NCBI GenBank assembly: GCA_937930635.1
Contig: CALHCF010000002.1
Coordinates: forward strand, 1 to 64,000
Direction of reading: 5' to 3'
Origin: an uncultured Rhizobiaceae group bacterium
GTDB lineage: Bacteria; Pseudomonadota; Alphaproteobacteria; Rhizobiales; Rhizobiaceae
Length of the DNA stretch: 64,000 nucleotides
Positions 52,733-60,940 of this stretch are shown here, in pieces. The position numbers were made by a program, and so were the translations under genes. The notes beneath the pieces are model-generated. The model saw only the letters and a program-made list of their open reading frames with translations, did not search any database and was not told the origin of the DNA. How positions within the stretch are numbered: position 1 is the first letter of the stretch; every line of letters starts with the position of its first letter.

Positions 52733-52962
52733 ACAAATCCCCGGAGCCTTTTCCCTGGGACAGGGCAATGGAGTTCGGGTTCGGTGTTCTCAGATTGTCT
52801 CCGCAGGCGTTTTGGGCATTGAGCGTGCCGGAACTGGCAGCAGCCATGCGCGCGCATTTCGGCACAACCATTAACCGCAGATTTGTCAGGATTTTCATTG
52901 GCAATGGCAGATCTGGAAAAGCAGTCGCGCCGGTTTGGGTCTGCGTTCTCCAGCACCATTAA
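52729..52962 (+). CDS. GTA tail assembly chaperone (rcc01693 family)
   Basis: A 77-residue protein with the family core FPWDRAMEFGFGVLRLSPQAFWALSVPELAAAMRAHFG in its first 47 residues. In RcGTA this gene lies between gp10 and the tape measure and is counted as a chaperone. The last 30 residues are unlike the family and overlap the tape-measure frame by 80 bp, which is more than expected. It is ATGA-coupled to gp10. Confidence 0.78.
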   Translation: MNKSPEPFPWDRAMEFGFGVLRLSPQAFWALSVPELAAAMRAHFGTTINRRFVRIFIGNGRSGKAVAPVWVCVLQHH

Positions 52963-53428
52963 GTCTGCCATCATCGGTAGCCGTTCATTTGAAGACACAT
53001 TGCGAACACTGGCCTTGCGGCTGTCGGGCATTGCGCTTTCAGCCGGTCTCAAACCACTTGAAAATCTGGCATCAAATTTCTTTCAAAACCTCTTTTCCGG
53101 TTTTTCCGGCTCGTTTGGATCATCGGCTATCGGCCCGGCCAGCCCCAGCAGTGTTATCCCGTTCGCGCGTGGTGGCGTTGTAGCCGCACCAACCTTCTTT
53201 GCTGCTGGTCAGTCTCTGGGGGTGATGGGAGAAGCGGGAGCTGAGGCTGTGCTGCCTCTGGCCCGTGGTGGGGATGGCAGACTTGGTGTGCGAACGCAGG
53301 GCAATGGCGGTGCCATCAATGTTGTCTTCAATGTGAGCACTCCCGATGTGCAGGGTTTTCGACAGTCTGAAGGGCAGATCTCGACGATGTTGGCCCGAAC
53401 CGTCAGTCGGGGGCGTCGCGGTCTGTGA
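52883..53428 (+). CDS. GTA gp11, tape measure protein
   Basis: A 181-residue tail tape measure protein. The DLEKQSRRFGSAFSSTIKSAIIGSRSFEDTLRTLALRLSGIALSAGL beginning is followed by glycine/serine-rich LFSGFSGSFGSSAIGPA and the MGEAGAEAVLPLARGGDGRLGV block that marks GTA/phage tape measures. Its shortness fits the short tail of GTAs. The first residues before ATG 52904 (LSGFSLA) look conserved, so I use the TTG at 52883; ATG 52904 is the alternative. Confidence 0.85.
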   Translation: MSGFSLAMADLEKQSRRFGSAFSSTIKSAIIGSRSFEDTLRTLALRLSGIALSAGLKPLENLASNFFQNLFSGFSGSFGSSAIGPASPSSVIPFARGGVVAAPTFFAAGQSLGVMGEAGAEAVLPLARGGDGRLGVRTQGNGGAINVVFNVSTPDVQGFRQSEGQISTMLARTVSRGRRGL

Positions 53429-53449
53429 CGCCTTCGTAAAGGACATGAA

Positions 53450-54112
53450 GTGGAATCAATTATGCCTCAATTATCCGATTTCAACGAAGTGCGGTTCCCG
53501 GTTGATATTGCATTTGGTTCGTCTGGTGGGCCGGAGCGCAGTACAGAAATCGTAACCCTGGGCTCTGGACGCGAAAAGCGCAATCAGCGCTGGATGCAAT
53601 CCCGACGCCGTTATGAAGCGGGGTACGGTGTCAAGGATCTGGACGCGCTTCAGGAAGTCGTCGCGTTCTATGAAGCTCAACGCGGACCTTTGATCGGATT
53701 TCGTTTCCGTGATCCGCTGGACTGGAAGTCATGTGCTGCGGGACAAACAATATCTGCAGATGACCAGGTGCTGGGCGAGGGAGATGGAACGACGACACAG
53801 TTTCGCCTGCGCAAGTCTTATGGCCACGGGCAGGAAGCTTACAGTCGAGAAATCGTAAAGCCTCATTCCGGATCCGTACGGATTGCAGTGGATGGCGTAG
53901 CGCTTGAGATTGGCACGCAGATCATGGTGGATGATACTACAGGACTTGTTGATTTTCAGCCCGACATAGTTCCGGCACCGGGGACACTGGTGACAGCCGG
54001 CTACGCTTTTGATGTTCCGGTTCGCTTCGCATCCGACCAATTTACCGTCAATATCGCGGCCTTTCAGGCAGGTGATGTCCCCTCGATACCTTTGGTGGAG
54101 ATCCGCTTATGA
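53450..54112 (+). CDS. GTA gp12, distal tail protein (DUF2460)
   Basis: A 220-residue DUF2460 protein, counted as distal tail protein in RcGTA. Family blocks are FNEVRFPVDIAFGSSGGPERSTEIVTLGSGREKRNQRW, GVKDLDALQEVVAFYEAQRGPLIGFRFRDPLDWKS, and FQPDIVPAPGTLVTAGYAFDVPVRFASD. The GTG at 53450 has AAGGA upstream; ATG 53462 is an alternative. It overlaps gp13 by 4 bp. Confidence 0.92.
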   Translation: MESIMPQLSDFNEVRFPVDIAFGSSGGPERSTEIVTLGSGREKRNQRWMQSRRRYEAGYGVKDLDALQEVVAFYEAQRGPLIGFRFRDPLDWKSCAAGQTISADDQVLGEGDGTTTQFRLRKSYGHGQEAYSREIVKPHSGSVRIAVDGVALEIGTQIMVDDTTGLVDFQPDIVPAPGTLVTAGYAFDVPVRFASDQFTVNIAAFQAGDVPSIPLVEIRL

Positions 54113-54996
54113 GAGTTCTTCCTGAAGGTCTTCAGTCTCATCTGGAAGCCGGGTCGACCACATTGTGTACCTGCTGGATTGTCCGGCGAACTGATGACGT
54201 TGTGCTGGGTTTCACAGACCATGAAAAACCTCTTGTCATAGAAGATGTTGAGTGCCGGGCATCGTCCGGTTTTCAGCCAACTGAGGCAGTAAGTAGTTTG
54301 GGACTGGCTTCCGACAATCAGGAGATTGAAGGCGCCATCAGCAGCGAAGCCATTTCTGAGCAGGATCTTCTTGCCGGTCGTTTTGACAATGCAACTGTTG
54401 AGATTTGGATGGTCAACTGGCAGGCCCTGGACCAACGGGTGCATCTGCGAACAGCCCTGTTGGGTGAAGTGACCCGCGATGATCATGCTTTCCGTTCAGA
54501 ACTGCGCGGCCTGACTTCTCAACTTGAACAGCAGCGGGGACGGGTCTTCTCCAGAAGCTGTGATGCAGTGCTGGGTGACGCCCGATGTGGTGTCGGTCTG
54601 GCCAATGAGACCTTCTCGACAACCGGGTCGGTTGTCGAAGTAATCGACCGCCGCCGACTAAGATGTTCGGGACTTGCTGGGTTCGATAAGGGTTGGTTCG
54701 CCCACGGCAACCTGGAGTGGACATCCGGGAACAATATGGGACTGAGCATGGAAATAAGCGGCAGCGCACCAACAGAAATCGACATCCTTTTGCTATGGCA
54801 AGCCATGCCTCATGCGCCGGCAATCGGTGATGCGTTTACCGTGACAGCGGGATGCGACAAGTCTTTCGCCACCTGCAAGGCCAAGTTTTCCAACTCTGTC
54901 AATTTCAGAGGCTTCCCGCACATGCCGGGTAGTGATTTTGCACTGGGTTATCCCGATGCCGCCACTGATCATGATGGCGGTCCTCTCATCGTCTGA
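54109..54996 (+). CDS. GTA gp13, hub protein (DUF2163)
   Basis: A 295-residue protein of the DUF2163/phage BR0599 family with conserved cysteines that could bind an Fe-S cluster: SRSCDAVLGDARCGVGL near residue 145, VTAGCDKSFATCKAKFSN near the end. The beginning LPEGLQSHLEAGSTTLCTCWIVRRTDDVVLGFTDHEKPL is typical. In RcGTA it is a hub/baseplate component with a bound cluster reported for this family; binding here is inferred from the cysteines. Confidence 0.92.
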   Translation: MRVLPEGLQSHLEAGSTTLCTCWIVRRTDDVVLGFTDHEKPLVIEDVECRASSGFQPTEAVSSLGLASDNQEIEGAISSEAISEQDLLAGRFDNATVEIWMVNWQALDQRVHLRTALLGEVTRDDHAFRSELRGLTSQLEQQRGRVFSRSCDAVLGDARCGVGLANETFSTTGSVVEVIDRRRLRCSGLAGFDKGWFAHGNLEWTSGNNMGLSMEISGSAPTEIDILLLWQAMPHAPAIGDAFTVTAGCDKSFATCKAKFSNSVNFRGFPHMPGSDFALGYPDAATDHDGGPLIV

Positions 54997-55016
54997 CCAA
55001 ACCGGAAATTCAAAAT

Positions 55017-55472
55017 ATGAAAAATGAGAATGCTGCTGCGCGTGTTTTGCACGTCGCACGGTCGTGGCTGGGCACACCCTATCGCCACCAGGCATCACTT
55101 AAGGGTGTGGGCTGCGATTGTCTTGGGCTGGTGCGGGGCGTTTGGCGCGAAGTTCAGGGAGAAGAACCGGAATCCGTCCCGCTCTATTCCAGCGCGTGGG
55201 CAGAGTGTGGCGGGCAGGAGAGCCTGCTTGATGCGGCGGCCCGAAACTTCCTTCCCATCAACATCAAACATGCCGATGCGGGTGATGTGGTGGTTTTTCG
55301 CATGAGGCGCGCTTGCCCGGCAAAACACGTGGGCATTCTCGACACCCAGCACAGTTTTTTACATGCCTATGAGGGGAACTGCGTCGTGGAAAGCACGCTT
55401 GATAATTTCTGGCTCGCACGGGTGGTAGCGGCATTTCGCTTCCCTGTCGTTGGAGAAGGGGAGAAAAGTTAG
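55017..55472 (+). CDS. GTA gp14, NlpC/P60 cell-wall peptidase of the baseplate
   Basis: A 151-residue NlpC/P60 peptidase. The catalytic cysteine is in GVGCDCLGLVRGVW. A downstream histidine lies in CPAKHVGILD. In RcGTA the homologue is a baseplate-bound peptidoglycan hydrolase that helps cross the recipient wall during DNA delivery, rather than a lysis enzyme. There is no signal peptide. Its stop overlaps the GTG start of gp15. Confidence 0.92.
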   Translation: MKNENAAARVLHVARSWLGTPYRHQASLKGVGCDCLGLVRGVWREVQGEEPESVPLYSSAWAECGGQESLLDAAARNFLPINIKHADAGDVVVFRMRRACPAKHVGILDTQHSFLHAYEGNCVVESTLDNFWLARVVAAFRFPVVGEGEKS

Positions 55473-58400
55473 TGGCGACACTGGTTCTGCAAACCGCAGG
55501 TGCAGCGATTGGCGGTTTCCTGGGCGGTCCTGTTGGCGCGCTGATTGGCCGTGCAGCCGGGGCTATTGGCGGGGCGTATGTCGACCAGCAGCTCTTTGGT
55601 CCCGGTGACAGGTCCATAATTGGGCCACGTTTGGAGACTGCGAAGATACAGAATTCGCGTGAGGGTGCTCCGATATCGCGGGTTTTTGGAAGGGCACGAC
55701 TGTCGGGTCAGATTATCTGGGCGACGCGCTTTCTTGAGGTGCAGACCTCCGAGACAGAATCGCAGGGTGGAAAAGGGGGAGGGCCTAAGACAACCACCAC
55801 CACCTTCAGTTATTTCGCCAACTTTGCGATCGGTATCTGCGAGGGACCAACGGCAGGAATCAGGCGAATCTGGGCTGATGGGAAACTGATTGACCAGACA
55901 CAACTGACCATTCGCAGCTTCAATGGTGATGAAGAACAATCCCCTGATTCCCTCATCGAGGCCAAGCAGACTGCTGGCAATACACCAGCCTATCGTGGGC
56001 TGGCCTACGTTGTTTTTGAAAATTTTCCGCTGGAAGACTACGGCAACCGGATTCCGCAAATTTCCGTTGAGGTTGTTCGGCCTGTAGGGCAACTCGAACA
56101 ATATGTTCGGGCTGTCAATATCATACCTGGAGCAACCGAATCTGGATATGACACCGTCCCGGTGGTTGAGCAGATTGATGCGGTAAGCGTTCGAAAACTA
56201 AACGTTCACCAAACCCTTGCCCAGACTGATTTCATTGCTTCGCTTGATGACCTGATCGCAACCTGCCCCAACCTTGAGCAGATTGCTCTTGTGGTTGCCT
56301 GGTTTGGTGATGATTTGCGGGCCGGTGAGTGCACCATCCGTCCCAAAGTTGAAACGGCGTCGCGCAATCTACAGAACGCCGACCAGTCCCAGGACTGGCA
56401 GGTAGCAGGTCTTGGCAGAAATGAAGCTCTTCTGGTTTCCCGCTCGGGAGAGTCCGCAGCTTTTGGCGGAACTCCCAGTGACCAGAGTGTTGTTCGTGCC
56501 ATTCAGGAGATCAGAGCCAGGGGGCTTCGAGTGTGTTTGAACCCCTTTATCATGATGGACATCCCGTCTGATAATGAGTTGCCCAGCCCCTATGGAGGCT
56601 CCAGTCAGCCGGTCTACCCCTGGCGTGGACGCATTACCTGCAACCCGGCAAGAGGTATTCCGGGCTCCGTCGATGGCACGCCACAGGCAGCCTCTCAGGT
56701 GGCATCATTTTTGGGAAGCGCTTCACCCAATGATGTTGTGATTGATGGTGGAATTGTCAGCCACAGTGCCCTGAGCGAATGGTCTTTCCGGCGTATGATG
56801 CTGCACTACGCACGCCTTGCCGAGCTGGCAGGGGGCGTGGAGATGTTCATTATCGGATCGGAAATGCGCGGTCTTACTTCGGTTCAGGATGAAAGTGGCT
56901 TTCCTTTTGTAGACGGACTGATTTCTCTTGCACAGGACATCCGTGCAATCGTTGGCCCGAATTGTCGGCTGACCTATGGAGCCGACTGGAGCGAGTATTT
57001 CGGTTTTCAACCCAACGATGGGTCCAACGACGTATTCTATAATCTCGATCCACTATGGTCTCACTCAGCCATCGATGCGATTGGGATTGATGCCTACATG
57101 CCTGCTAGTGACTGGCGCCCGGGTGGTGATCCGCAGGGTGTTGGCCGGGCATCGGCTGATCCGCAGATGATGCAAGCCCAGGTCGCGGCCGGGGAGGGGT
57201 ATGACTGGTATTATCTCTCGGATGCCGATCGCCAGTCCGGCACCAGAACCCCAATTACCGACGGTTTGGGGAAGCCATGGGTATTCCGTTACAAGGACCT
57301 TCTTAGCTGGTGGTCAAACCCCCATTTCGAACGTATCGATGGTGTTGAAAAGTCAACATCAACCAGTTGGCAAGCACAAAGCAAACCCATCGTATTTACC
57401 GAGCTGGGTTGTCCCGCCATCAACAATGGTGCGGTTCAGCCCAATGTCTTTTTTGATGCCAAATCGTCAGAGAGTTTTGTTCCCTATTTCTCCAACGGGG
57501 GACGCGATGACCAGGTGCAGGCAACTTACATCGAGACGCATCAGGCTCACTGGGACCCGCAGCATCCCAGGTTCAAAAGCAGCCAAAACCCGGTGTCAGA
57601 TGTCTTCGGTGCACCGATGGTCGATATGTCCGCCTGTCAGCTGTGGGCATGGGACGCCCGGCCTTACCCCGAGTTTCCGGGGCGTAGCGACATCTGGTCA
57701 GATGCTGAGAACTGGCACACCGGCCACTGGTTAAACGGTCGTCTTGGTTCAGTTCGTCTGGCGGATATGATCGGTCATCTGTTGAAGTCCAGCGGTATTG
57801 ACCTCTTTGATGTCACGCAGGTCTACGGTGTTTTGACAGGTTATGTGGTTGGAACCTCTGGCTCGGTTCGTGATGAAATTGAAGTCCTGATCAATTTGTA
57901 CCGGCTCTCGGTTTGGGAAGCCGAGGGCAGATTGCACTTCGCTTCTCCGGGATCTGATGAACCTGTTGTCATTGCCCAGGACGCATTGGTCTTCGCCAAT
58001 AATCGCCCCGTATTGTCGGTTCAACGGGAGCAGGAAAACGAACTGCCCACGGCTGCCCATCTGCAATTCATTGATGCCGATGATGACTATCGTGACACTG
58101 AAGCACAGGTGCGCCGTATCAATCGTACAGGCCTTGAGGAACAAACTCTGGCTGCGCCGTTGGTGACAACGAGAGAGGTCGTCGAGCCTGTACTTGAAGC
58201 ATGGCTCCATGCTCGCTGGCTTGGGCGAGAAACCATAACCTTTGGGCTGGATCGGTCTGCAATCAGGCTGAATGTGGGTGATAATATTGTCTTCGAAAAC
58301 GCACCGCAGGCTCAAAACTGGAGGATAGTATCGATCGAGGAAGGCGAGCATCTTCAGATGGTCGCGCAAGCTGTTGAACCCGGTGAAGTGGTCCCAATCG

Positions 58401-59389
58401 AACGGAGGCCACAAAGCCGGGCTTTGCGGAGGCTGGATACTGGCGCTCCTCCATTGGTCAAGTTTCTCGATCTCCCGATACTGGGCGCAGATGGCACAAA
58501 AGAAAGCAATGTAATTGCTGTTGCGTCGCGGCCCTGGCCCGGACCCATGGCGGTTTATGCGTCGCCATCGGATGATGGATTTGCCCTAAGACAGACGATT
58601 CCCAATACAGCATCAATTGGTGAGCTTAACGCTCCGCTGGCTCCAAGTGACGTTGTTGGGCGATGGTGCTATGCGCAAACGTTGGAGGTCCGTCTTCATA
58701 CGGGCGCTCTGTCATCTTCCCAGGCCACAAGAGTTTTGAACGGTTCCAACGCTTTGGCTGTAAAAACTCCACTTGGAAGCTGGGAGGTTCTTCAGTTCCA
58801 GGTTGCTGATCTCATAGATGACCGGACCTGGAGGCTGAACCGTATTTTGCGCGGACAGGCTGGAACTGAAGTCGAAGCCCGTGCCGGCGCAGATGCCGGG
58901 GCTGACGTTGTGGTTTTAAATGGCGCTGTTTTCCCTCTCGAGGGTGTGTCTTCCCAGCGCGGGCTTGAACTAAACTGGTTGATTGGGCCCACCGGAACCG
59001 TATTGGGCGGACCGGAATTTACCCGTGATGTTTTCGCAACCGGGTACAGGGGGCTAACGCCGTATAGCCCGGTCCATTTGGACGCCTGGTTAGCACAATC
59101 CGGTGGCCTGGAAATCCGCTGGATACGTCGCGACAGGATCAACGCGGACGATTGGACACCGGTTGAGATTGCCATGAGTGAGGCAAGCGAAAACTATGAA
59201 GTCAACATCGCCGACAACCAAGCCAATACACTCGTCTTGCAAACACCAACAACGGGCCTCTCGATTGATGCAGCAGAGCTGCATGCTGTGTTTGGCATCA
59301 ATCCCGTCGGGCTGAATGTGTTCGTAAGGCAGTTGAGTGCAACCGTCGGTACCGGACCCGCTGCAACAGCCTTTGTTTCCTCTAACTGA
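55472..59389 (+). CDS. GTA gp15, megatron/host-specificity protein with GTA TIM-barrel domain
   Basis: A 1305-residue protein, largest in the cluster. A glycine-rich hydrophobic start (about residues 1-40, GAAIGGFLGGPVGALIGRAAGAIGG) resembles a membrane-active segment. A tail-tip domain follows (RVFGRARLSGQIIWATRFLEV), then the GTA TIM-barrel-like domain around residues 420-720 (AELAGGVEMFIIGSEMRGLT, CRLTYGADWSEYFG, IGIDAYMPASDWRPGG), then a phage-tail module. Such proteins sit at the tail tip and help DNA entry or recognition. It starts with GTG on the last base of the gp14 stop region. Confidence 0.93.
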   Translation: MATLVLQTAGAAIGGFLGGPVGALIGRAAGAIGGAYVDQQLFGPGDRSIIGPRLETAKIQNSREGAPISRVFGRARLSGQIIWATRFLEVQTSETESQGGKGGGPKTTTTTFSYFANFAIGICEGPTAGIRRIWADGKLIDQTQLTIRSFNGDEEQSPDSLIEAKQTAGNTPAYRGLAYVVFENFPLEDYGNRIPQISVEVVRPVGQLEQYVRAVNIIPGATESGYDTVPVVEQIDAVSVRKLNVHQTLAQTDFIASLDDLIATCPNLEQIALVVAWFGDDLRAGECTIRPKVETASRNLQNADQSQDWQVAGLGRNEALLVSRSGESAAFGGTPSDQSVVRAIQEIRARGLRVCLNPFIMMDIPSDNELPSPYGGSSQPVYPWRGRITCNPARGIPGSVDGTPQAASQVASFLGSASPNDVVIDGGIVSHSALSEWSFRRMMLHYARLAELAGGVEMFIIGSEMRGLTSVQDESGFPFVDGLISLAQDIRAIVGPNCRLTYGADWSEYFGFQPNDGSNDVFYNLDPLWSHSAIDAIGIDAYMPASDWRPGGDPQGVGRASADPQMMQAQVAAGEGYDWYYLSDADRQSGTRTPITDGLGKPWVFRYKDLLSWWSNPHFERIDGVEKSTSTSWQAQSKPIVFTELGCPAINNGAVQPNVFFDAKSSESFVPYFSNGGRDDQVQATYIETHQAHWDPQHPRFKSSQNPVSDVFGAPMVDMSACQLWAWDARPYPEFPGRSDIWSDAENWHTGHWLNGRLGSVRLADMIGHLLKSSGIDLFDVTQVYGVLTGYVVGTSGSVRDEIEVLINLYRLSVWEAEGRLHFASPGSDEPVVIAQDALVFANNRPVLSVQREQENELPTAAHLQFIDADDDYRDTEAQVRRINRTGLEEQTLAAPLVTTREVVEPVLEAWLHARWLGRETITFGLDRSAIRLNVGDNIVFENAPQAQNWRIVSIEEGEHLQMVAQAVEPGEVVPIERRPQSRALRRLDTGAPPLVKFLDLPILGADGTKESNVIAVASRPWPGPMAVYASPSDDGFALRQTIPNTASIGELNAPLAPSDVVGRWCYAQTLEVRLHTGALSSSQATRVLNGSNALAVKTPLGSWEVLQFQVADLIDDRTWRLNRILRGQAGTEVEARAGADAGADVVVLNGAVFPLEGVSSQRGLELNWLIGPTGTVLGGPEFTRDVFATGYRGLTPYSPVHLDAWLAQSGGLEIRWIRRDRINADDWTPVEIAMSEASENYEVNIADNQANTLVLQTPTTGLSIDAAELHAVFGINPVGLNVFVRQLSATVGTGPAATAFVSSN

Positions 59390-59417
59390 TTTTCAAACCA
59401 AACAAATGGAGAAACCC

Positions 59418-59624
59418 ATGCAAACTTTGAAACCCTGGTACGCCTCGAAAACGATTTGGGGGTCGCTGATCGCTGTCGCAGCTGCGATTGCCTCAGCTCT
59501 CGGCTTTGATATTGATCCAGATTCTCAAAAGGACCTTGCCAATGTGGCTTTGCAAATCGTGACTGTGGCTGGCTCCATTTTTGCGGTATTTGGTCGTCTT
59601 TCGGCAACAAGTCAGATCGATTGA
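59418..59624 (+). CDS. Holin-like small membrane protein at the end of the GTA cluster
   Basis: A 68-residue protein with two hydrophobic segments (about residues 12-28 and 43-60) joined by a short loop DIDPDSQKDLANV. The beginning WYASKTIWGSLIAVAAAIASALGF resembles small holin-type proteins of rhizobial prophages (SKTIWG...IA.YGR). The end AVFGRLSATSQI supports this. The ATG has ATGGAGAAACCC upstream, 28 bp after the gp15 stop. Membrane pore formation for particle release is an inference. The next gene overlaps its stop. Confidence 0.68.
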   Translation: MQTLKPWYASKTIWGSLIAVAAAIASALGFDIDPDSQKDLANVALQIVTVAGSIFAVFGRLSATSQID

Positions 59625-59851
59625 AGGTCGCGGTGGCGATATTCCTTCAAATCATTGAACTGTTCAATAACCTGCTGCGTCTCCTTGTGAGGCGCAGCAG
59701 CAAAGCGCGCTGGCAGAGGGCTGCACAAGCAAAACAAAGGGCGAGGACAGATGTCCAGATCAAGAAAGCTGAGACTGCGCGTATTAACAGCCGCCTGCGT
59801 GACAATGATCCTGACCTCATGCAAACTAATGACGGATACCGGCGCGACTGA
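59621..59851 (+). CDS. Candidate i-spanin (Rz-like): membrane anchor plus coiled coil
   Basis: A 76-residue protein with a hydrophobic N-terminus (MKVAVAIFLQIIELFNNLLRLL) and a highly charged helical remainder (AKQRARTDVQIKKAETARINSRL). This is the layout of inner-membrane spanins. It starts with TTG overlapping the preceding stop (TTGA), and the Rz1-like lipoprotein gene begins inside it in another frame, the classical spanin arrangement. Sequence similarity is too low to name it by homology, so the assignment rests on topology and gene overlap. Confidence 0.55.
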   Translation: MKVAVAIFLQIIELFNNLLRLLVRRSSKARWQRAAQAKQRARTDVQIKKAETARINSRLRDNDPDLMQTNDGYRRD

Positions 59852-59975
59852 TATCGGCTGTGTCGCGTTTATTCCGATCTCGTGGTCGAAGAAAGATACG
59901 CGGACAACGGTTCGTGAGGTGAAGGAACATAATGCGGTTTGGAAAAGCCTTTGTGGACCTGAAAGAAAGGGTTAA
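59751..59975 (+). CDS. Candidate o-spanin (Rz1-like) lipoprotein
   Basis: A 74-residue protein with a type II signal: basic start MSRSRKLRLR, hydrophobic VLTAACVTMI, lipobox LTSC with Cys-24 as the lipidation site. The mature part includes GCVAFIPISWSKKDTRT and VREVKEHNAVWKSLCG, a pattern seen in phage proteins of the Rz1 group (.FRPI..S..D..T...I..HN..W...C). It starts 101 bp before the end of the Rz-like frame, out of frame. A GAGGA ribosome site precedes the ATG. Together with the neighbours it suggests a complete holin/spanin module without an obvious endolysin. Confidence 0.62.
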   Translation: MSRSRKLRLRVLTAACVTMILTSCKLMTDTGATDIGCVAFIPISWSKKDTRTTVREVKEHNAVWKSLCGPERKG

Positions 59976-60030
59976 CCCCACACAAGCATTGTTCATGCCG
60001 CGTTCAGGCGATGTATGGTATCGAAGGTCC

Positions 60031-60279
60031 ATGAAATGTTCTGGTATCAAATTTCGCGTTAAAACGCTGGTGGCGATTGCCACCTTCGCTGTTGGGCTAT
60101 CGCTGCCGGCTGCACCTGCCTATGCGGGTGTTTGCGATGCCAAGGCAGCGCAGCTGGCGGCTTCGCAGGGGGGCATTGTATTGAGTGCAGTGTCTGCCGG
60201 GAATTCCTGCCGCATCAAGATATTAATCAAACCCGCGAAGGGACCGCCTCGCCGCAAAACCTTCGTGGTTCGCAAGTAG
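60031..60279 (+). CDS. Small secreted protein upstream of feuPQ (FeuN-like candidate)
   Basis: An 82-residue protein with a clear Sec signal (IKFRVKTLVAIATFAVGLSLPAAPAYAG, cleavage after AYA) and a mature domain of about 50 residues with two cysteines (GVCDAK and NSCRIKILI), ending in a basic FVVRK. In Sinorhizobium the small periplasmic protein FeuN is encoded just upstream of feuP and restrains the FeuQ sensor. Position, size, export signal and the QLAASQGGIVLSAVSAGNSCRI block agree with such a protein. The start at 60031 gives a signal peptide directly; the frame is open to 59932. The stop is 10 bp before feuP. Confidence 0.7.
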   Translation: MKCSGIKFRVKTLVAIATFAVGLSLPAAPAYAGVCDAKAAQLAASQGGIVLSAVSAGNSCRIKILIKPAKGPPRRKTFVVRK

Positions 60280-60289
60280 GGCGCCGACC

Positions 60290-60940
60290 GTGCGGATTCT
60301 TGTTGTTGAAGATGACATTGATCTTAATCGGCAGCTCGTCGAGTCGCTGACCAATGCAGGTTATGTGGTCGACAAAGCATTGGACGGGGAAGAGGGGCAT
60401 TTTCTGGGCGATACGGAACCCTACGATGCTGTGATTCTCGATATTGGCTTGCCAAGTATGGATGGCATCAGCGTTCTGGAAAGCTGGCGTCGTGAAGGCC
60501 GCAACATGCCGGTTCTCATGCTTACCGCAAGAGACCGCTGGAGCGACAAAGTCGCCGGCATTGATGCCGGTGCTGATGATTATGTCGCAAAACCCTTTCA
60601 CACCGAAGAAGTGCTGGCCCGGTTGCGGGCGCTTATTCGACGCGCTGCCGGACATGCCAGCGCGGAAATTGAGGTCGGTCCCGTGCGCCTCGACACCAAA
60701 CAATCCCGCGTCTCGATGGATGGTAAGCCCATCAAGCTGACCTCCCACGAATTTCGTCTTCTTTCCTATCTCATGCACCATGAGGGCGAGATTGTTTCAC
60801 GAACGGAGCTGATTGAGCATCTCTATGATCAGGATTTTGATCGCGATTCCAATACAATAGAAGTCTTTGTTGGTCGGTTACGCAAAAAACTTCATGCTGA
60901 CGTGATTGAGACGGTCAGGGGTTTGGGATACCGGGTGTGA
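60290..60940 (+). CDS. feuP: Two-component response regulator FeuP (OmpR family)
   Basis: A 216-residue OmpR/PhoB-type regulator. The receiver has the acidic pair EDD at residues 7-9, phospho-acceptor Asp-51 (LDIGLPSMDG) and the VAKPF lysine. The C-terminal winged helix (LTSHEFRLLSYLMHHEGEIVSRTELIEHLYDQDFDRDSNTIEVFVGRLRKKL) is close to rhizobial FeuP. The start is a GTG. FeuP controls cyclic glucan export and envelope/osmotic functions in rhizobia. It abuts feuQ without a gap. Confidence 0.92.
   Translation: MRILVVEDDIDLNRQLVESLTNAGYVVDKALDGEEGHFLGDTEPYDAVILDIGLPSMDGISVLESWRREGRNMPVLMLTARDRWSDKVAGIDAGADDYVAKPFHTEEVLARLRALIRRAAGHASAEIEVGPVRLDTKQSRVSMDGKPIKLTSHEFRLLSYLMHHEGEIVSRTELIEHLYDQDFDRDSNTIEVFVGRLRKKLHADVIETVRGLGYRV

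Noticed and set aside
55017-55472. gp14 NlpC/P60 peptidase as the missing GTA endolysin
   Set aside because: No signal peptide, position between hub and fibre genes, and known baseplate role of the RcGTA homologue point to DNA delivery, not host lysis.
44862-59389. Interpretation of the cluster as an integrated prophage
   Set aside because: No integrase, repressor, replication or att-site genes; gene order, short tape measure, DUF2460/DUF2163 and TIM-barrel gp15 are those of an RcGTA-type GTA.
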